Below are positions 30,180-41,528 of a DNA stretch of 64,000 nt, piece by piece (the first letter of the stretch is position 1; each line of letters starts with the position of its first letter). The notes below the pieces were generated by a model, which had not been told where the DNA came from, made no database searches, and saw only the letters and a program-made list of their open reading frames with translations. Origin of the DNA: Antennarius striatus (lineage: Eukaryota; Chordata; Actinopteri; Lophiiformes; Antennariidae). The position numbers were made by a program, and so were the translations under genes. Location: positions 14,565,001 through 14,629,000 of the forward strand of contig NC_090780.1 of assembly GCF_040054535.1 (NCBI RefSeq), given 5' to 3'.

Positions 30180-30306
30180 TTGCCTTGCATCTTGTAATTC
30201 TTGATATGAAAAAAAGAATATTGTTTTTCAAAGTGGTTGCATCAGGAGCATGATGAAACACAAGCTGACTCCTTCATTCAGGAATTGCTTATAATTTATA
30301 GAAGCT

Positions 30307-33300
30307 TCAATTCCTGGGGGTTGCAGGAAAGGCGGAGCCAATGAATTTCTTCCCATCACCATAGGAAGAATTATTCCAGGTGTAAGTTTGAATAATGAGC
30401 TCCTTTCCTCCCAAGCTCAGATGACATCTGCAAATGAGAAAGAATGAAATATCTCTATCAGAACAGATTCACAATCTAGAAAATGTCACAGGACATGCAG
30501 AATGTCACAGGACATGCAGATATACTCACTGTTTTCCTGGGCGAGTGATGTAGCAGAGGCTGTACAAAGCAAAGTCAAACTCAGGGCTGCAGCCAATGAT
30601 TGCAGAACCAACCTGTTTGAAGTATCCGTCCCACATAAACTGCATGCCCAAAACATCGGGATAGGTTGTCCACTAAGAGCAGGAGAAAGAGACAGGGGAA
30701 TTAAAGAGGTTGCTTTTTCACACAGTGTAAACATATTTCAGTGTATTGTGGATGCTTACAGGCCCATTAAAGCTGTGGCTGAAATAGTTCATCTGCTCAT
30801 TTTTCTCCAGTATATAAAACTGGATCCAGTTGTGGAAACCGGACACCTTTCCTTTCTTGATCTCTCCTACAGTTTTACAAAATGTGTTTCTTAATAATCA
30901 AAGAGGAGAAGAAAATCTGCAAAACATGTGTCCTGTTGAAATATATTTCTTTGTCCAAACCTGCAAAGATGTGTTCAAAACCACTGGAGTCCATTTTGTT
31001 GTTGTTGCGGGAGTACAAACCAAACCACATCATCTTCAGGTCCTGAATGAACTCAACCTCTGATGCATAGATGCCTGAAAACACAAAATTAAATGTTTTG
31101 TACTGATGTTCCAGAAATCTCTGAGTTAAGTGTTGAGACGTTTGGTTTCAGGTGGATGTAGTTACTCTTGGTGTGGAGGAAAGCAAAGAGCTCTCTGCCC
31201 AGCTCAGTGTTGGACATGGTCTCCTTGAGGAAGACGTCCTGCTCTACGAGCTGCTGAGGAGTGAATTCCTCTGTCTGTCCCGTCATCCTGTTGTAGTTGT
31301 CCAACACAGCCAAGAAAGCAGTGTAGGTGGGTCTGGAGAATAGAACCTCCTCATTCAGGTACTGAAAAAGGCTAGAAAAAAAGAAACCCAAAAGATCATC
31401 AAGATTAGGAGAGATAAACCTATTAAACTTGCAAAAAACAAAAGAACAGAAGAAAAAGCATTGTGTCCTCACCGGTGGGGGGAGAGATCCATCTGGGAGC
31501 TGGTCTGAGAGTCGGGCACCAGAGCCTGAGGGTCGATGACCAACTCTGAGGCTGAAGCCTTGTTTGAGTCCAGAATGTAGAGCAGCTCAGAGAGAGCCTT
31601 GATCTCAGCATCAGTGATGACACTCCCTCCGCCTCCTCCATCACCTGTCAATCATCAAACACATGGACCATGTCTTTATTACATCCCGCTCCAAAGGGGT
31701 GATGTATTGTAATTGTCAGTGCTCGTGTGTTCGTCCGGCCGTTCGTCCGTTTGTCCTTTTGTCCATCCGATAGTCCACCACATATCTTCACAACCGTTGC
31801 AGATAGAAAGATGAAAGAAAAACACATTACTCGGGCGACAAAGGGAATACGATGACCTTGACCTTGGAAAACTAGGTCAAGGTCAAATTTCAACTTTTGT
31901 ACACTTAGGAACCGGATAAGGTAGAAAGACAAGGGAGAAGGCCAGTGTGAGTAAGACCATAGATAAAAGCTAGTGCTTTGATCTATGAAAGTAGTTCAGA
32001 GCACTAGCTTTGATCTGACCTATGCAAGTAGGTCAGGGTAAAATTTTGAATTCAGGGGTGTCGCAGGATGTTGCAGTCTGTGACTGCCTTGGTTCTAGTT
32101 TCTTCTGTGTTGAATTCTACTTGTGATTGTTTTCTGGATTCACATCAAAGGCATTTTACTTGATTGCACCGGTTTTCAGCTCTTTTTGCATGATACTTCA
32201 GAGTAAGACACAAAAAAAATTTTGTTTCGTATATTTATTTTACAGCTATAAATTGCATTGCAGTTTTGAAATAAGTAACTGACTGCGATACTTAAATAAA
32301 AAGGATATGTACTGTATATACTAATTTCTCATTGAGCTCCTCCACTGCTCCACACATAAGTAGTGACAGAAGAATTTAATACTACTATTACTACTACTGC
32401 AGTACTGCAAGTAAAGGATTTAAACACGTATTTAAATTCAGTATGTGGAACCCATTTTTATTTACAGTAAATGTACTGAACAGCACAACAGTGACATCTA
32501 CTGGCCACAGACTCAAACACGACGAGAGGAGCTGCCGCTGCACCTAAGGTGACTTTTGAAATAAATAAGGCCATCCATTCCAGTTCTGAATTTAAATTAA
32601 AGAACAATTTACATTAAATTATAAACTTTGTTTGTTCCGCAGGAAACAAGGCCCTGTGATGTTGATTCATTTAAACTGCCCTGAATATTTTATCTGAATC
32701 AGTTGGCTGCATTTAGGGGTCCTGGCAGATGTGGTGGTGTAGAAGAGAATGAGAGAATGAGGAGGTCATTGTTAGCACCTCCCCCCACAGATCCTGTTGA
32801 CTTTTGAATAAACAGGATCATGTCAGGAGAGACCGTTTTTGTTTTGTTTCTTGCTCCTATAAATTATCTGATGGAAACAGAACATCACTCATGTCAGGGA
32901 ACATCATAGATGTCAGGATTTGTCAGACTGGAAAGGCAGAATTTTTTGAAACCTTTAAAGAAATGTTCTTTTTTGTGTTACTCTTAAAGCCTTATAAATA
33001 TTTGATTGAGAGTTTTAGCTTTTTGATGACTTCTTACAATTTGTGTTCACATGCATCAAAGTGGCCAGGTGTCATAAGTCCAGAAGCTGTTGACATAGTG
33101 GTGATATAATGTGTGGCACGTGTGACGGGGTCAGCTGCAGATGACAAGTGTTTGGTCTTACTGTCACAGAGCTCAGCATAGTCGCTGCAGCAGTTATAGT
33201 GCTGAGCACACTTGGAGTTGCAGTGGCACTTGTTGTCAGAATTATATGTCTCCCCACATCTGCCCTTACAAGACGTGGATCCACCTGTAAGGACAAGAAG

Positions 33301-33658
33301 CTTGCTGCAATAAGACACATGGCACAAATAGGTAAATTAAGTGCTACTTTTGCCACTCACTTTTGCATAGCTCGCTGTAGTCAGAGCAGCAGTCCTTAAA
33401 GCGCTCACAGGATGGGTTACACTGACAGGAGAAATTGTTGTCTGTTCCATAACCACACCGACCCTCACACGAATCTAGGGAGTCTGACAAACAACAAGGA
33501 CAGATTGGTAACTGCTCCTAATGACACCGCATTAACTGAAAGTAAAAAGCATAAATCTGAAGTAATGTGATGATGAAAAGTGCGTGGAAAAAGTTCTTAC
33601 TGCTGTATCCCTGGTGGAACAGGGCCCCCCAAAGTGCAAGAACAACAATAACGTTCAT
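30307..33658 (-). CDS. endou: Poly(U)-specific endoribonuclease, secreted (9 exons)
   Basis: Coding exons in transcript order: 33601-33658, 33361-33483, 33162-33284, 31473-31644, 31166-31371, 30961-31074, 30760-30866, 30530-30672, 30307-30427. All junctions are GT-AG and phases close into 388 codons plus stop. Residues 1-19 ([19 protein letters not shown]) are a signal peptide. Two somatomedin-B domains follow, about 24-61 and 65-102, each with eight cysteines and each on a 123-base phase-1 exon. The XendoU domain covers about 115-388. It cleaves RNA at uridines in a Mn2+-dependent reaction in the family. Catalytic candidates are E261 and H262 ([11 protein letters not shown]), H277 ([10 protein letters not shown]) and K320 (YFKQVGS). 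Length and domain order fit vertebrate ENDOU (placental protein 11). Intron 3 holds a dispersed repeat. Fish have several ENDOU paralogues, so the exact orthologue letter is uncertain. Confidence 0.92.
31675..32103 (-). mobile_element. Dispersed ERRE-bearing repeat, copy B (endou intron 3)
   Basis: Same family as 2995-3472, on the minus strand. The 3' stem-loop (acatcccgctccaaaggggtgatgt region, 31681-31705) lies 30-60 bases from the acceptor of endou exon 4. TGACCTTGACCTTGG at 31853-31867 and AGGTCAAGGTCAAA at 31873-31886 form the inverted half-site pair. The 5' end at about 32070-32103 has gcagtctgtgactgc. Confidence 0.75.
32489..32507 (-). promoter_or_regulatory. Weak candidate CTCF site in endou intron 3
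   Basis: The minus strand reads tggccagtagatgtcactg, which fits the CTCF core except for one T where G is expected. Inference from motif only. Confidence 0.3.
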
Positions 33659-33707
33659 CCTGGCCGCAAACCCGAGAACGAGCTGAAGGGACTGTTATCA
33701 TCGTCTC

Positions 33708-33716
33708 CTTTATATA
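33708..33716 (-). promoter_or_regulatory. endou: TATA box of endou
   Basis: TATATAAAG on the minus strand, 50 bases upstream of the endou start codon. This places transcription start near 33680, leaving a 5' UTR of roughly 20-25 bases. It is the only clear TATA box next to a gene in the window, and suits a tissue-restricted secreted protein. Confidence 0.75.
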
Positions 33717-34896
33717 GCAGGTTCACCAGACCAGACCCAACACTCAAATACCTCGGTCACATTCACCCAACCCAGTAAAGATGTCTGTTCTTACATCTTG
33801 ACCTCATCTCTTGGACGAAATGTGCTACCAGACATTTTCACTGGAATTTATTGCAAGTTGATGTTTTTTTTCTTGACTTAAAATAAGCGGTAACAAAAAC
33901 AGTATTCCATAACAAATTCCTTCTGTGTGAAATTGCACACCTGCACCACACACTCTCTGAGCTTTAATATCTCACAATAAAACTATGTCAAGGTAGGACT
34001 GGTGATAACCACATATTTAGCTGTTATACCCCCTTTACAGTGCATGTAATTTCTATTGAAGTAAAACTATACAGGTAAAACGAATTAAGATGATCTTATA
34101 TTTTAAGGTTATATTGACTGGTAGATAATCACATTTACGAAAACCTGATTTAAACAAGATCATTTCATATTTCTCCTGCCTGAGTGACCAGATGCTGCAT
34201 TTCACAGGTGTTATCTAAGATAGCACAGAATACTCAGAATGTCTTAGTACCCCCAGTCAAGTTCTGGTTATGTGCTTCTCCAGGAAATACCCTGCAGTAA
34301 TGGTGCAAGCAAATCTTTTTAATTATGTATAACGTATAAAACAGAATGCAAATATATATTCTCAAGCTGTCAAATTCTAAAATGAAGATTTTAAATTCCT
34401 AAAGTACAGGTTAACAGTAGAACAGATGAGTCGCAGTGCAGTTTCTCTTTCTCTTAGGTCAATTTTGATATTATGGTTTGAACAACTGTTAGTATGGTGT
34501 CCAATAAATGCTGCTTCACAAAAGCAGGTCTGTAAAACAAGTGCTCTTTGAATTCAAAGACTTCTTCTGAGACCAGAAATGGAAGACGGTTAGGCTTCAT
34601 TTATTTTGTTTGGTGATAATTAAACAACAATACTTCACAAAAGTTTGAAACTTCTATTTTTGAACTCACATTTTACACCTGGACAGGTAAAATGAAAAAG
34701 CATTTTACAGCTATATACACTCAAGGAAACTGATTGTCACCACTGTGTTTATCTGCAAATTAGCAAATTAACTATTGTGTCATGAAAAATTTGACGCAAT
34801 TTTGTACTTCATTAACTTTCAATAACTTTTCACATCTATCGATCTATCACTGTAAGTTTCATCGATCCTATCAACATACAGTATTTCTGTGGTCTA
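33717..34896. other. Divergent intergenic region between endou and tsfm
   Basis: No coding signal or recognised transposon. AT-rich. It separates a TATA-type promoter (endou) from a TATA-less CRE/E-box promoter (tsfm). Confidence 0.5.
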
Positions 34897-34908
34897 TGAC
34901 GTCACGTG
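34897..34908 (+). promoter_or_regulatory. tsfm: Overlapping CRE and E box in tsfm promoter
   Basis: TGACGTCA (34897-34904) overlaps CACGTG (34903-34908). CREB/ATF and USF/bHLH-zip factors recognise these. The site is 159 bases upstream of the tsfm start codon, as expected for a housekeeping mitochondrial gene without a TATA box. Confidence 0.6.
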
Positions 34909-34941
34909 GACTGCTGCGATGAAATGTGGATTCACCCTCCG

Positions 34942-34960
34942 GTCCGACAGGGGGCGACAG
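34942..34960 (+). promoter_or_regulatory. Candidate CTCF-like site in tsfm promoter
   Basis: The word gtccgacagggggcgacag keeps the CAGGGGGCG core but departs from the consensus upstream of it. It lies between the endou and tsfm promoters. Confidence 0.3.
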
Positions 34961-35066
34961 CCAAGCAGGAGCGTCACCCCTGCGTCCGGCCGAAAGTCCT
35001 TTACTTAACGTGGTTTCAATGATATTTGAGCTAAGGTGATTCCGTTTCTCACTGGAGCCTGAAAAT

Positions 35067-37713
35067 ATGTCGTTAAACTTTTTCTTCAGGACAGTTACAA
35101 AGGTGAGGACGTTAAGCTTAACGCTCAGTCATATATTTCTATTATTTTATATTGATATCGAGCTGTCATTAACCGGCTTGTTCTCTTCCGTAGCAGCCTG
35201 CGGTACCCCTAAGTTAATACAGAGTTGAGCCTGTAGGCCATTGACCCTTCTCTTTTTGTGTGTTCTCCTGTCTGTCCTCCTCAGGCCAGCTTTGGTCAAC
35301 ATGCTCGGTCCATACACACCGGATATCAGGTTCTAGTCGCTGAGAAAGCCAACATAATGAAACTACGAAAAAGCACCGGCTACACTTTCATTAACTGCAA
35401 GAATGCACTCGAGAAGTTTGATAATGACATTACACAGGTAAACCCTCCTCAGTGTCGCATTACACCCACAATGCAGGATAGTAAGAAGCAGTTCCACCTG
35501 GAACAACTATGTGGTGTTAGGATGACTGGACTTCATAATGGATGAGATGGAACAACATTTGTAGTATGAATAGAAATGGCAATGTGTTCTAAAACTCTAA
35601 TTTATCAGAACAATATTACAAAAAGTAAGAATGACAAACCTCTAAATCCTAAAATCATTTTTGGATTGGACTGAAATAATGACATGTGGTATAGGTGTAT
35701 TCTGAGAATTGATGTTTGAGTTGAAACTTCACAATGTCACAAAAATAGACAAAACTTAAGGAGAAGTATGAAAAGCTTATGTCTACATTAGAAAACAGTT
35801 ATACAGCTATTGTGTTTGTGTTGTATTATTGTGTTGCTAATGTAATTTTTGTGGCCTTTCAGGCAGAGACCTGGCTGCATGAACAAGCCCAGAAGGAGGG
35901 CTGGACCAAAGCAACCAAACTGGGGAATCGCAAAGCCAAACAAGGCCTGATCGGCCTGTTCATGGAGGATAAAGAAGCAGTTATGGTCGAGGTACGGTAG
36001 CACAGAAATTGGCAATAAATATTTTGGTAAACATTCAGCTCTTCTCAGTTCGTTGAACTTTATGGCGTTTTGTGTTTCTTGTCTCAATTTGATTCAGGTT
36101 AACTGTGAGACAGATTTTGTGGCTCGCAATGAGACGTTCCAGCAGCTGGTTAAGGATGTGATATTTGCAAGTTTGGCTCACCACCGGAATAAATCCCAAA
36201 GTCGGACAGGATATGTGAAGGTAAAGTCCCATACAGATGGTAGGAGGTTTTTTCTTGAGCCTTGTTGTTAAATAAAAGTAAATAAATTAAATTTGTAATA
36301 CTCCTGTCATTTTATTTTTATGGTGTTTTTTTCAGAACATAAATACAACGAGCATTTACACATCTTTTGTTGACATTGAAATGCTAAAATGAAAAGAAAC
36401 CCCACAACCTGAAATATTTATAAAATTGATAGTTTTAAGTTATGGTCCACTGAATGCTCTTGTGATTGATGCCTAAAAACTTTTTTCCTTTCATCTGATT
36501 TTAATCTGTATATTATACTGTGTGTTTTCAGAGTGTCCTGGTAGGAGAGGAGTTGAGCAAACTATGTGTGGCTGAGGGAACTTCGTTAGCTGACCGTGTG
36601 GCGTTCACAATAGGTCAGTGAGACCTTAAGTGACTTTGTTAGCATGTTTACATGTACATCGTCTATTGTTGAGTACACTGATGTTTGGCGAGAAAAGGGT
36701 CTTGGTTTTAACATATCTGAAGTGCTGGACTTATATTCAAATTCATAGCCTTACAGTTTTGTGATTTTTGAGCAATGCATATATTTTTGCATATTCTTTG
36801 CTGTTACAGTAAAGTTCCAATAGTAGAAATAGAACTAAATGTTAATGAAATAAAAACCAGATGTGACAAAACTTAGCTGTGTTTAAAAAAGTGTAACCTT
36901 ATTAAAAAAAGTTAGTTTTTTGCTAACAAATGTAATTCAATTTAGATTGTTTATGTAATCTATAGAGAAATAATGTTTACTTTTTACCTGTTTGTATTAA
37001 GAAAAAATGGCTACGTAGAAAGCATAGTATTTATATATTGTACATAATACGTCATTGTGGCACAATGGAATACAACATGCTGTATACTGTTTTTATTTTG
37101 TTTTGACATCGCAGACATATTGAGCCCATATTTAAGCAACATGCTGACCTGATTTGTCTTAAAACCTCTGCCGACAAGAGTACTTTTGCATTCTTTGCCC
37201 TCAATTCAAAGTCTTATATAAAAAAGTTATGTTTATTTGATTGAAATGGGAAAAATCTTACTTTAATGTTTCTTTTTATATTATTGTTCATTAATACGAC
37301 TTCTGTCTGTCCTCTCAGGACGTCTCGGTGAGAACTTGTCACTGACGCGTGCCGTAACGTTTGGTGTCCCGGCGGAATGGAAGATTGGCTCGTATGTGCA
37401 CGGTTCTGTCAGCAGCCAGAATGATGTGCCCATGGGGCAATACGGCGCCCTGGTTGTATTCGAGGGTGGAAAGGAGGAAGAACAGCCAATAATAGGATCT
37501 AAGCTGGGACAGCATATTGTGGGAGACGCCCCTTTGTCGCTGGGAAACATGGATGACGTGCCCTGTGGTGAAAGTGAAACACGTTTGCTGCCCCAGACCT
37601 TCCTAGCAGACTCTAGTAAGACGGTTGCAGAGTTCCTTCAAGAACAGCAGGCTCGAGTGCTGGACTTTGTACGGTTTCAGTGTGGTGAGACTACTGATGA
37701 AGACAATAAATGA
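35067..37713 (+). CDS. tsfm: Mitochondrial translation elongation factor Ts (6 exons)
   Basis: Coding exons: 35067-35102, 35285-35437, 35863-35991, 36098-36220, 36532-36613, 37319-37713. All introns are GT-AG and the sum is 305 codons plus stop. The protein is the guanine-nucleotide exchange factor that recycles EF-Tu in the mitochondrial matrix. Residues 1 to about 25 ([15 protein letters not shown] and on) are basic and hydrophobic without acids, as in a mitochondrial presequence. The N-terminal UBA-like domain follows ([18 protein letters not shown]). The signature TDFVARN that contacts EF-Tu is at 111-117. Exon 6 carries the core and dimerisation region: [41 protein letters not shown] and the terminal VDFVRFxCGE-like word (here [10 protein letters not shown]). 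The start ATG is the first in frame and is directly followed by the presequence. myl6 begins 820 bases downstream on the same strand. Confidence 0.95.
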
Positions 37714-37846
37714 AAAACATGGAAAAACATCCTAAAGGATTTGTCATGTTTATTTAATATGGAGATGAAATGCAACTGTCTAATAAGTCTTGAACATTCA
37801 CAGTGTCATTATGAATTTAATATCATGTCTGAAATTATGTTTCGAA

Positions 37847-37852
37847 AATAAA
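37847..37852 (+). terminator. tsfm: Poly(A) signal of tsfm
   Basis: AATAAA 134 bases after the tsfm stop, followed by a T-rich stretch. It lies just before a short RTE-derived insertion. Confidence 0.6.
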
Positions 37853-37921
37853 TTGTTCTTTTGCTAATTATGTTTGTCCATAATTTATCTTACTGTTTCT
37901 AACTTTCTACCAATTGATAGA

Positions 37922-38077
37922 AGAGGGCACAAGCCAGTGTCTTGTTGTGCCGGTCTCAATCCCGGATAAATACATAGGGTTGTGTCAGGAAGGGCATCCG
38001 ACGTAAAACTTTTGCCAAATCAAAGATGCTAAACAAATTTATGTGGCGACCCCTGAAGGGAAAAGCCGAAAAGAAAT
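37922..38077 (+). mobile_element. Miniature RTE derivative (5' end joined to 3' end)
   Basis: The first 110 bases match the 5' part of the RTE remnant at 1036-2758: shared words include acaagccagtgtctt, gtgccggt and ggcatccg followed by cgtaaaactt. The copy then jumps to the 3' terminal word gcgacccctgaagggaaaa. Everything between, including endonuclease and polymerase, is absent. It lies between tsfm and myl6 and is non-autonomous. Confidence 0.7.
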
Positions 38078-38412
38078 AGTGGAAAGCATTCTGTAATTAT
38101 CTAAAATATTATCAACATCCTCGTAAGGTAATGCACTGGAATGTATTACAATGTAAACAATGTATAACAGCCCAGATCTGGATCTATCTAATACTGTGAT
38201 ACTCTTGTGTGAGGAAGGTCGGTTTAATGCAGTGTCAACTTAAAAATGGAGGAATGTTGTAAATTTTTTAAATGTAAAAGTCTGTTCGTTCCAATTTTCC
38301 CTGAACTCTCCTTTATAAGCACACGGGAGCGTTGCTGCTTTTATCACGATTAGCTGTAGTTATCGTTGATGATGCGTCAGTGGGATTTAAAATTTCAAAA
38401 GCGTCTCACCTG

Positions 38413-38451
38413 ATTGGCTGACCTGGCTGCTCAGAAACCGGAGTGACGTCA
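38413..38451 (+). promoter_or_regulatory. myl6: myl6 promoter: inverted CCAAT box and CRE
   Basis: tgattggctg at 38411-38420 is a perfect inverted NF-Y (CCAAT) word, and TGACGTCA at 38444-38451 is a perfect palindromic cAMP response element. They lie 85-125 bases upstream of the myl6 ATG. No clear CArG (SRF) box is seen close by. Confidence 0.6.
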
Positions 38452-38533
38452 TCAGCTAGGTACCGACACCGAAGCTAACTGAAAGATCATACGATCCAAT
38501 TGTCATTCCGTCATCGTAAAACAAACCGCAGAC

Positions 38534-41218
38534 ATGGTAAGTAAAAATGTTGTTTTGTCTGTTCAAATAATGACTTCTGGTGCATTCATTTTAAATATTA
38601 TTGTCTCATTCATCGTGGTAATGTTGTTGGCTCATTTATCGCACTGAAGTTAAGCTAGCTGCGTGTCTCTTTTGGCCTGCATTAGCTAGCATTAACGCTA
38701 AGCCTTCATCCGCTAGCATTTACGTTAATTAACCTTAATGGAGACTTAAACTAATACTGAAATCAGTTTGTCGATCTCTGTTTATCGCGTCTAACTGTGA
38801 AGAATTATTCTGTTCTTCTTGCCTTGTTTTCATCAGTGTGACCTTACAGACGACCAGATCTTGGGTGAGTTTTAACGTCTCATCATCAAATGGGACTTCC
38901 TTATTTTTTATTATTTCCGTGTGTTTCCTTGCTATGGTGGTAAAAAAAAATAAAAAAAACTTTAATGACAATTAAATCTTTACCATAAATATAGTTCAAC
39001 TGATCTCTCTGCAAACTGCTGGAATCTTTCAGGTAACTCGGCACTGCGATGACAGATGAATGTAGCTGTGGGTTTGTTTTGGTGTGTGATGAGCGCTGGT
39101 CGTGATCTCACAGAATGCTCCACTAACATGCGGTGCCGAAGTGAACTAGTTGGTGTGTTTGGATGCAGATGCCAACATTTATACACTTTGCTTGTATAAC
39201 TCATGAGTAGTCTTAACAAAGACAGGTTGTATTTTGTGGCCTAAATTTCGATTATTTGGTGTACTTGAAGGTTTAAAAAGGACAAAATCAAATGGCATAT
39301 TTCAGATTCTTGTCGAGGGTGTGTTTCACCTCTCACCATAGAGCCCCTACTGAGGTGCAGCACCTAGCGACTGGTTCAGAACTACATGTGGAAGGCAAAA
39401 CCAGGAGAACCAGTTCCTCAGGCCAGCACTGAGCAGTGAAACTGAATACTGAATGAATCACATGATGCGGCATGAAGCAGATACACCACTCATGTCTTCA
39501 AGAACCTCAACGACCCTTCATAGAGTTTTTACGTCGACTGTCGTGTCCTTAAGTTTCTTAAATGTGTACTCCCAGTCCCCACCACCCAGATACAACTGAA
39601 GAATCCTCTTAGATAAGAGGTGAAACACCTTCAAATCCTATACAGAAGTCCAGTTGCTTCAGATTCAACCTTTTTTGATTACATGACCAATGAATGGGAA
39701 TCTGCACCAATATCTTAGGTGAATGCATTATAATGTGTTACAGTAATGTAACCTGCACCTGTTGGAAAATATTTTATCCTTTCATGAAACAACATACGTG
39801 AAAGGTGAAGTTGCACATAGCTGGTTTTGTTATTATCTCAAAATGTGTGTGTGTTTTTGTTGAAACAATGTAAATGAAGATGTAAGCTGTTTTATTTACA
39901 TTGAAAGCGACTTTGTTCAGTAAAGCTGCACAAGTGGTATCGTGTACTATTCTAAGCTATGTGTCTTGTATATGCTTGTCTCTGCAAAGCAATGTGGGCA
40001 TCTACCTTTTCGTTTCCATTTTAGACTACAAGGAGGCCTTCCTTTTGTTTGACCGGTCCGGGGAGGGGAAGATCTCCTATAGCCAGTGTGGTGACGTCAT
40101 GCGGGCCCTTGGACAGAATCCAATAAATGCTGATGTGCTCAAGGTCCTAGGAAACCCCAAGTTAGAAGGCAAGTTTTAGTTCATCAGCATCAGTTTCAAG
40201 AAACTAATTCAGCCCACTCTGTAATCTTTGTCCAGGCAAATGGTTAAGTTGTGTATTGTGAGACCAATAATAATCTGTTACTACAGCTTCAGTGAATAAA
40301 AACATTGTGGGATTTTTTTTTTTTTTTAAAGTAAAGAGTTTAACTTTTCTGTTTCTATTTGTTATTAATCCACCTGCAGAGATGAACCACAAGATGCTGG
40401 ATTTTGAACAGTTCCTGCCCATGCTTCAGAAAATTGCCAAGAACAAGGATCAGGGCTCCTTTGAGGATATCGTGGAGGGTCTACGTGTTTTTGATAAGGA
40501 AGGGAATGGTACAGTCATGGGAGCAGAGCTACGTCATGTTCTCACAACGTTAGGTAAAAACTGCCCCATCTGTCTTTTTGTTTGGCATATCTTAAGTGAA
40601 ATCCATTCAAAAGCCAAAAACACTGTAAATAAATGTGCTGTCTCATTGGTCAGAGGGTTCATAATGAGTTCTTAATAATTTTTTGTGTGTTCAGGAGAAA
40701 AAATGTCAGAAGAGGAGGTGGAGACTCTTTTAGCAGGACATGAAGATGCCAATGGCTGCATTAACTATGAAGGTAAAACATGGAGAAACATTAACTTGGA
40801 CAATTACTGTAAAAGCTTAACAACAAACCCAGGAGGTTTGCTGCTATGTTTTTAATTTTGCATTTAATTTTGCACCTTCTTCACTACTGTTCTCAGGACA
40901 TACATTTTGTACTTCTCTTTGCATTGTAGTTATGCCATTGTTGTTGTTTTTTGTTATGTGCTGAAAGAGCTTAGTTTTGTTCCCGTGATGGTTCTTTTAG
41001 AACAGAATGATGTAACAGTTCAGTGAACTGATATGACTTTGTAGTTTTTCTCCAGCAGAGAAAACTACAAAGCCATGTTGAGTTCTGCTGGGGTCTTTTG
41101 TCTCTCCAGCTGTAGCCTGAACGTAGCATCTTTCCTGTTTCACTTGACTTCATTAATACTGATATTTGTTGTTCAATCTGTCTTGACAGAACTGGTGCGG
41201 ATGGTGATGAACGGTTGA
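38534..41218 (+). CDS. myl6: Myosin essential light chain 6, non-muscle isoform (6 exons)
   Basis: Coding exons: 38534-38536 (ATG only), 38837-38864, 40025-40168, 40380-40553, 40695-40772, 41190-41218. The sum is 151 codons plus stop, exactly the MYL6 length. An ATG-only first exon and a 28-base second exon match the mammalian gene plan. The protein wraps the lever arm of non-muscle and smooth-muscle myosin II. It has four degenerate EF-hand folds: [45 protein letters not shown] and [13 protein letters not shown]. The C-terminus ELVRMVMNG is the non-muscle type. The donor of intron 3 is GC (exon ends gaag, intron begins gcaagt), and no in-frame GT alternative exists. I found no exon for the smooth-muscle ending in the 417-base intron 5. 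A 13-bp inverted-repeat element lies in intron 2. smarcc2 converges from the other strand. Confidence 0.95.
39300..39690. mobile_element. Inverted-repeat element in myl6 intron 2
   Basis: GTGTTTCACCTCT at 39321-39333 is exactly inverted at 39616-39628. The flanking words (tgaagaatcctcttagataa, aagtccagttgcttcagatt) recur in many fish genomes from memory. No frame encodes a transposase, so it is a non-autonomous copy; class unresolved. Confidence 0.5.
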
Positions 41219-41528
41219 AGAGCTCAGAAACACTTCCAACTTGACTTTTAGTCCTTTTTTTTGCATCGTTTGTCTCGTGTTGCTCTCTCATTTGTCATTT
41301 GTTCCCAACAAGTCTCCATCTTTATTTTATTATTTTTTTGAAAAGTGCCTTTTCTGTTTAATGTGAGGAAACTTTCATCTCATTCTGTAACATTATTCAT
41401 CCTCACATGTGCAGTGGGCAGGAACATTCCCGATATCTTTCCACCTGTTCTTGTCAGTCTGTTTGGTTTGTGTGTTTTCCATTAGGACGAATATAATTAT
41501 TTGATGTGTAACATTTAACACTGTAATG

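Noticed and set aside
39590..39640. Hammerhead-ribozyme-like core (gatgag... gtgaaac) in the myl6 intron 2 repeat
   Set aside because: The conserved CUGAUGA box and a proper stem II are not present, so it does not form a hammerhead core.
40929..41000. Possible cryptic exons after ttctcag and tgtag words in myl6 intron 5
   Set aside because: In the needed phase they do not encode a light-chain ending and have no matching stop or donor.
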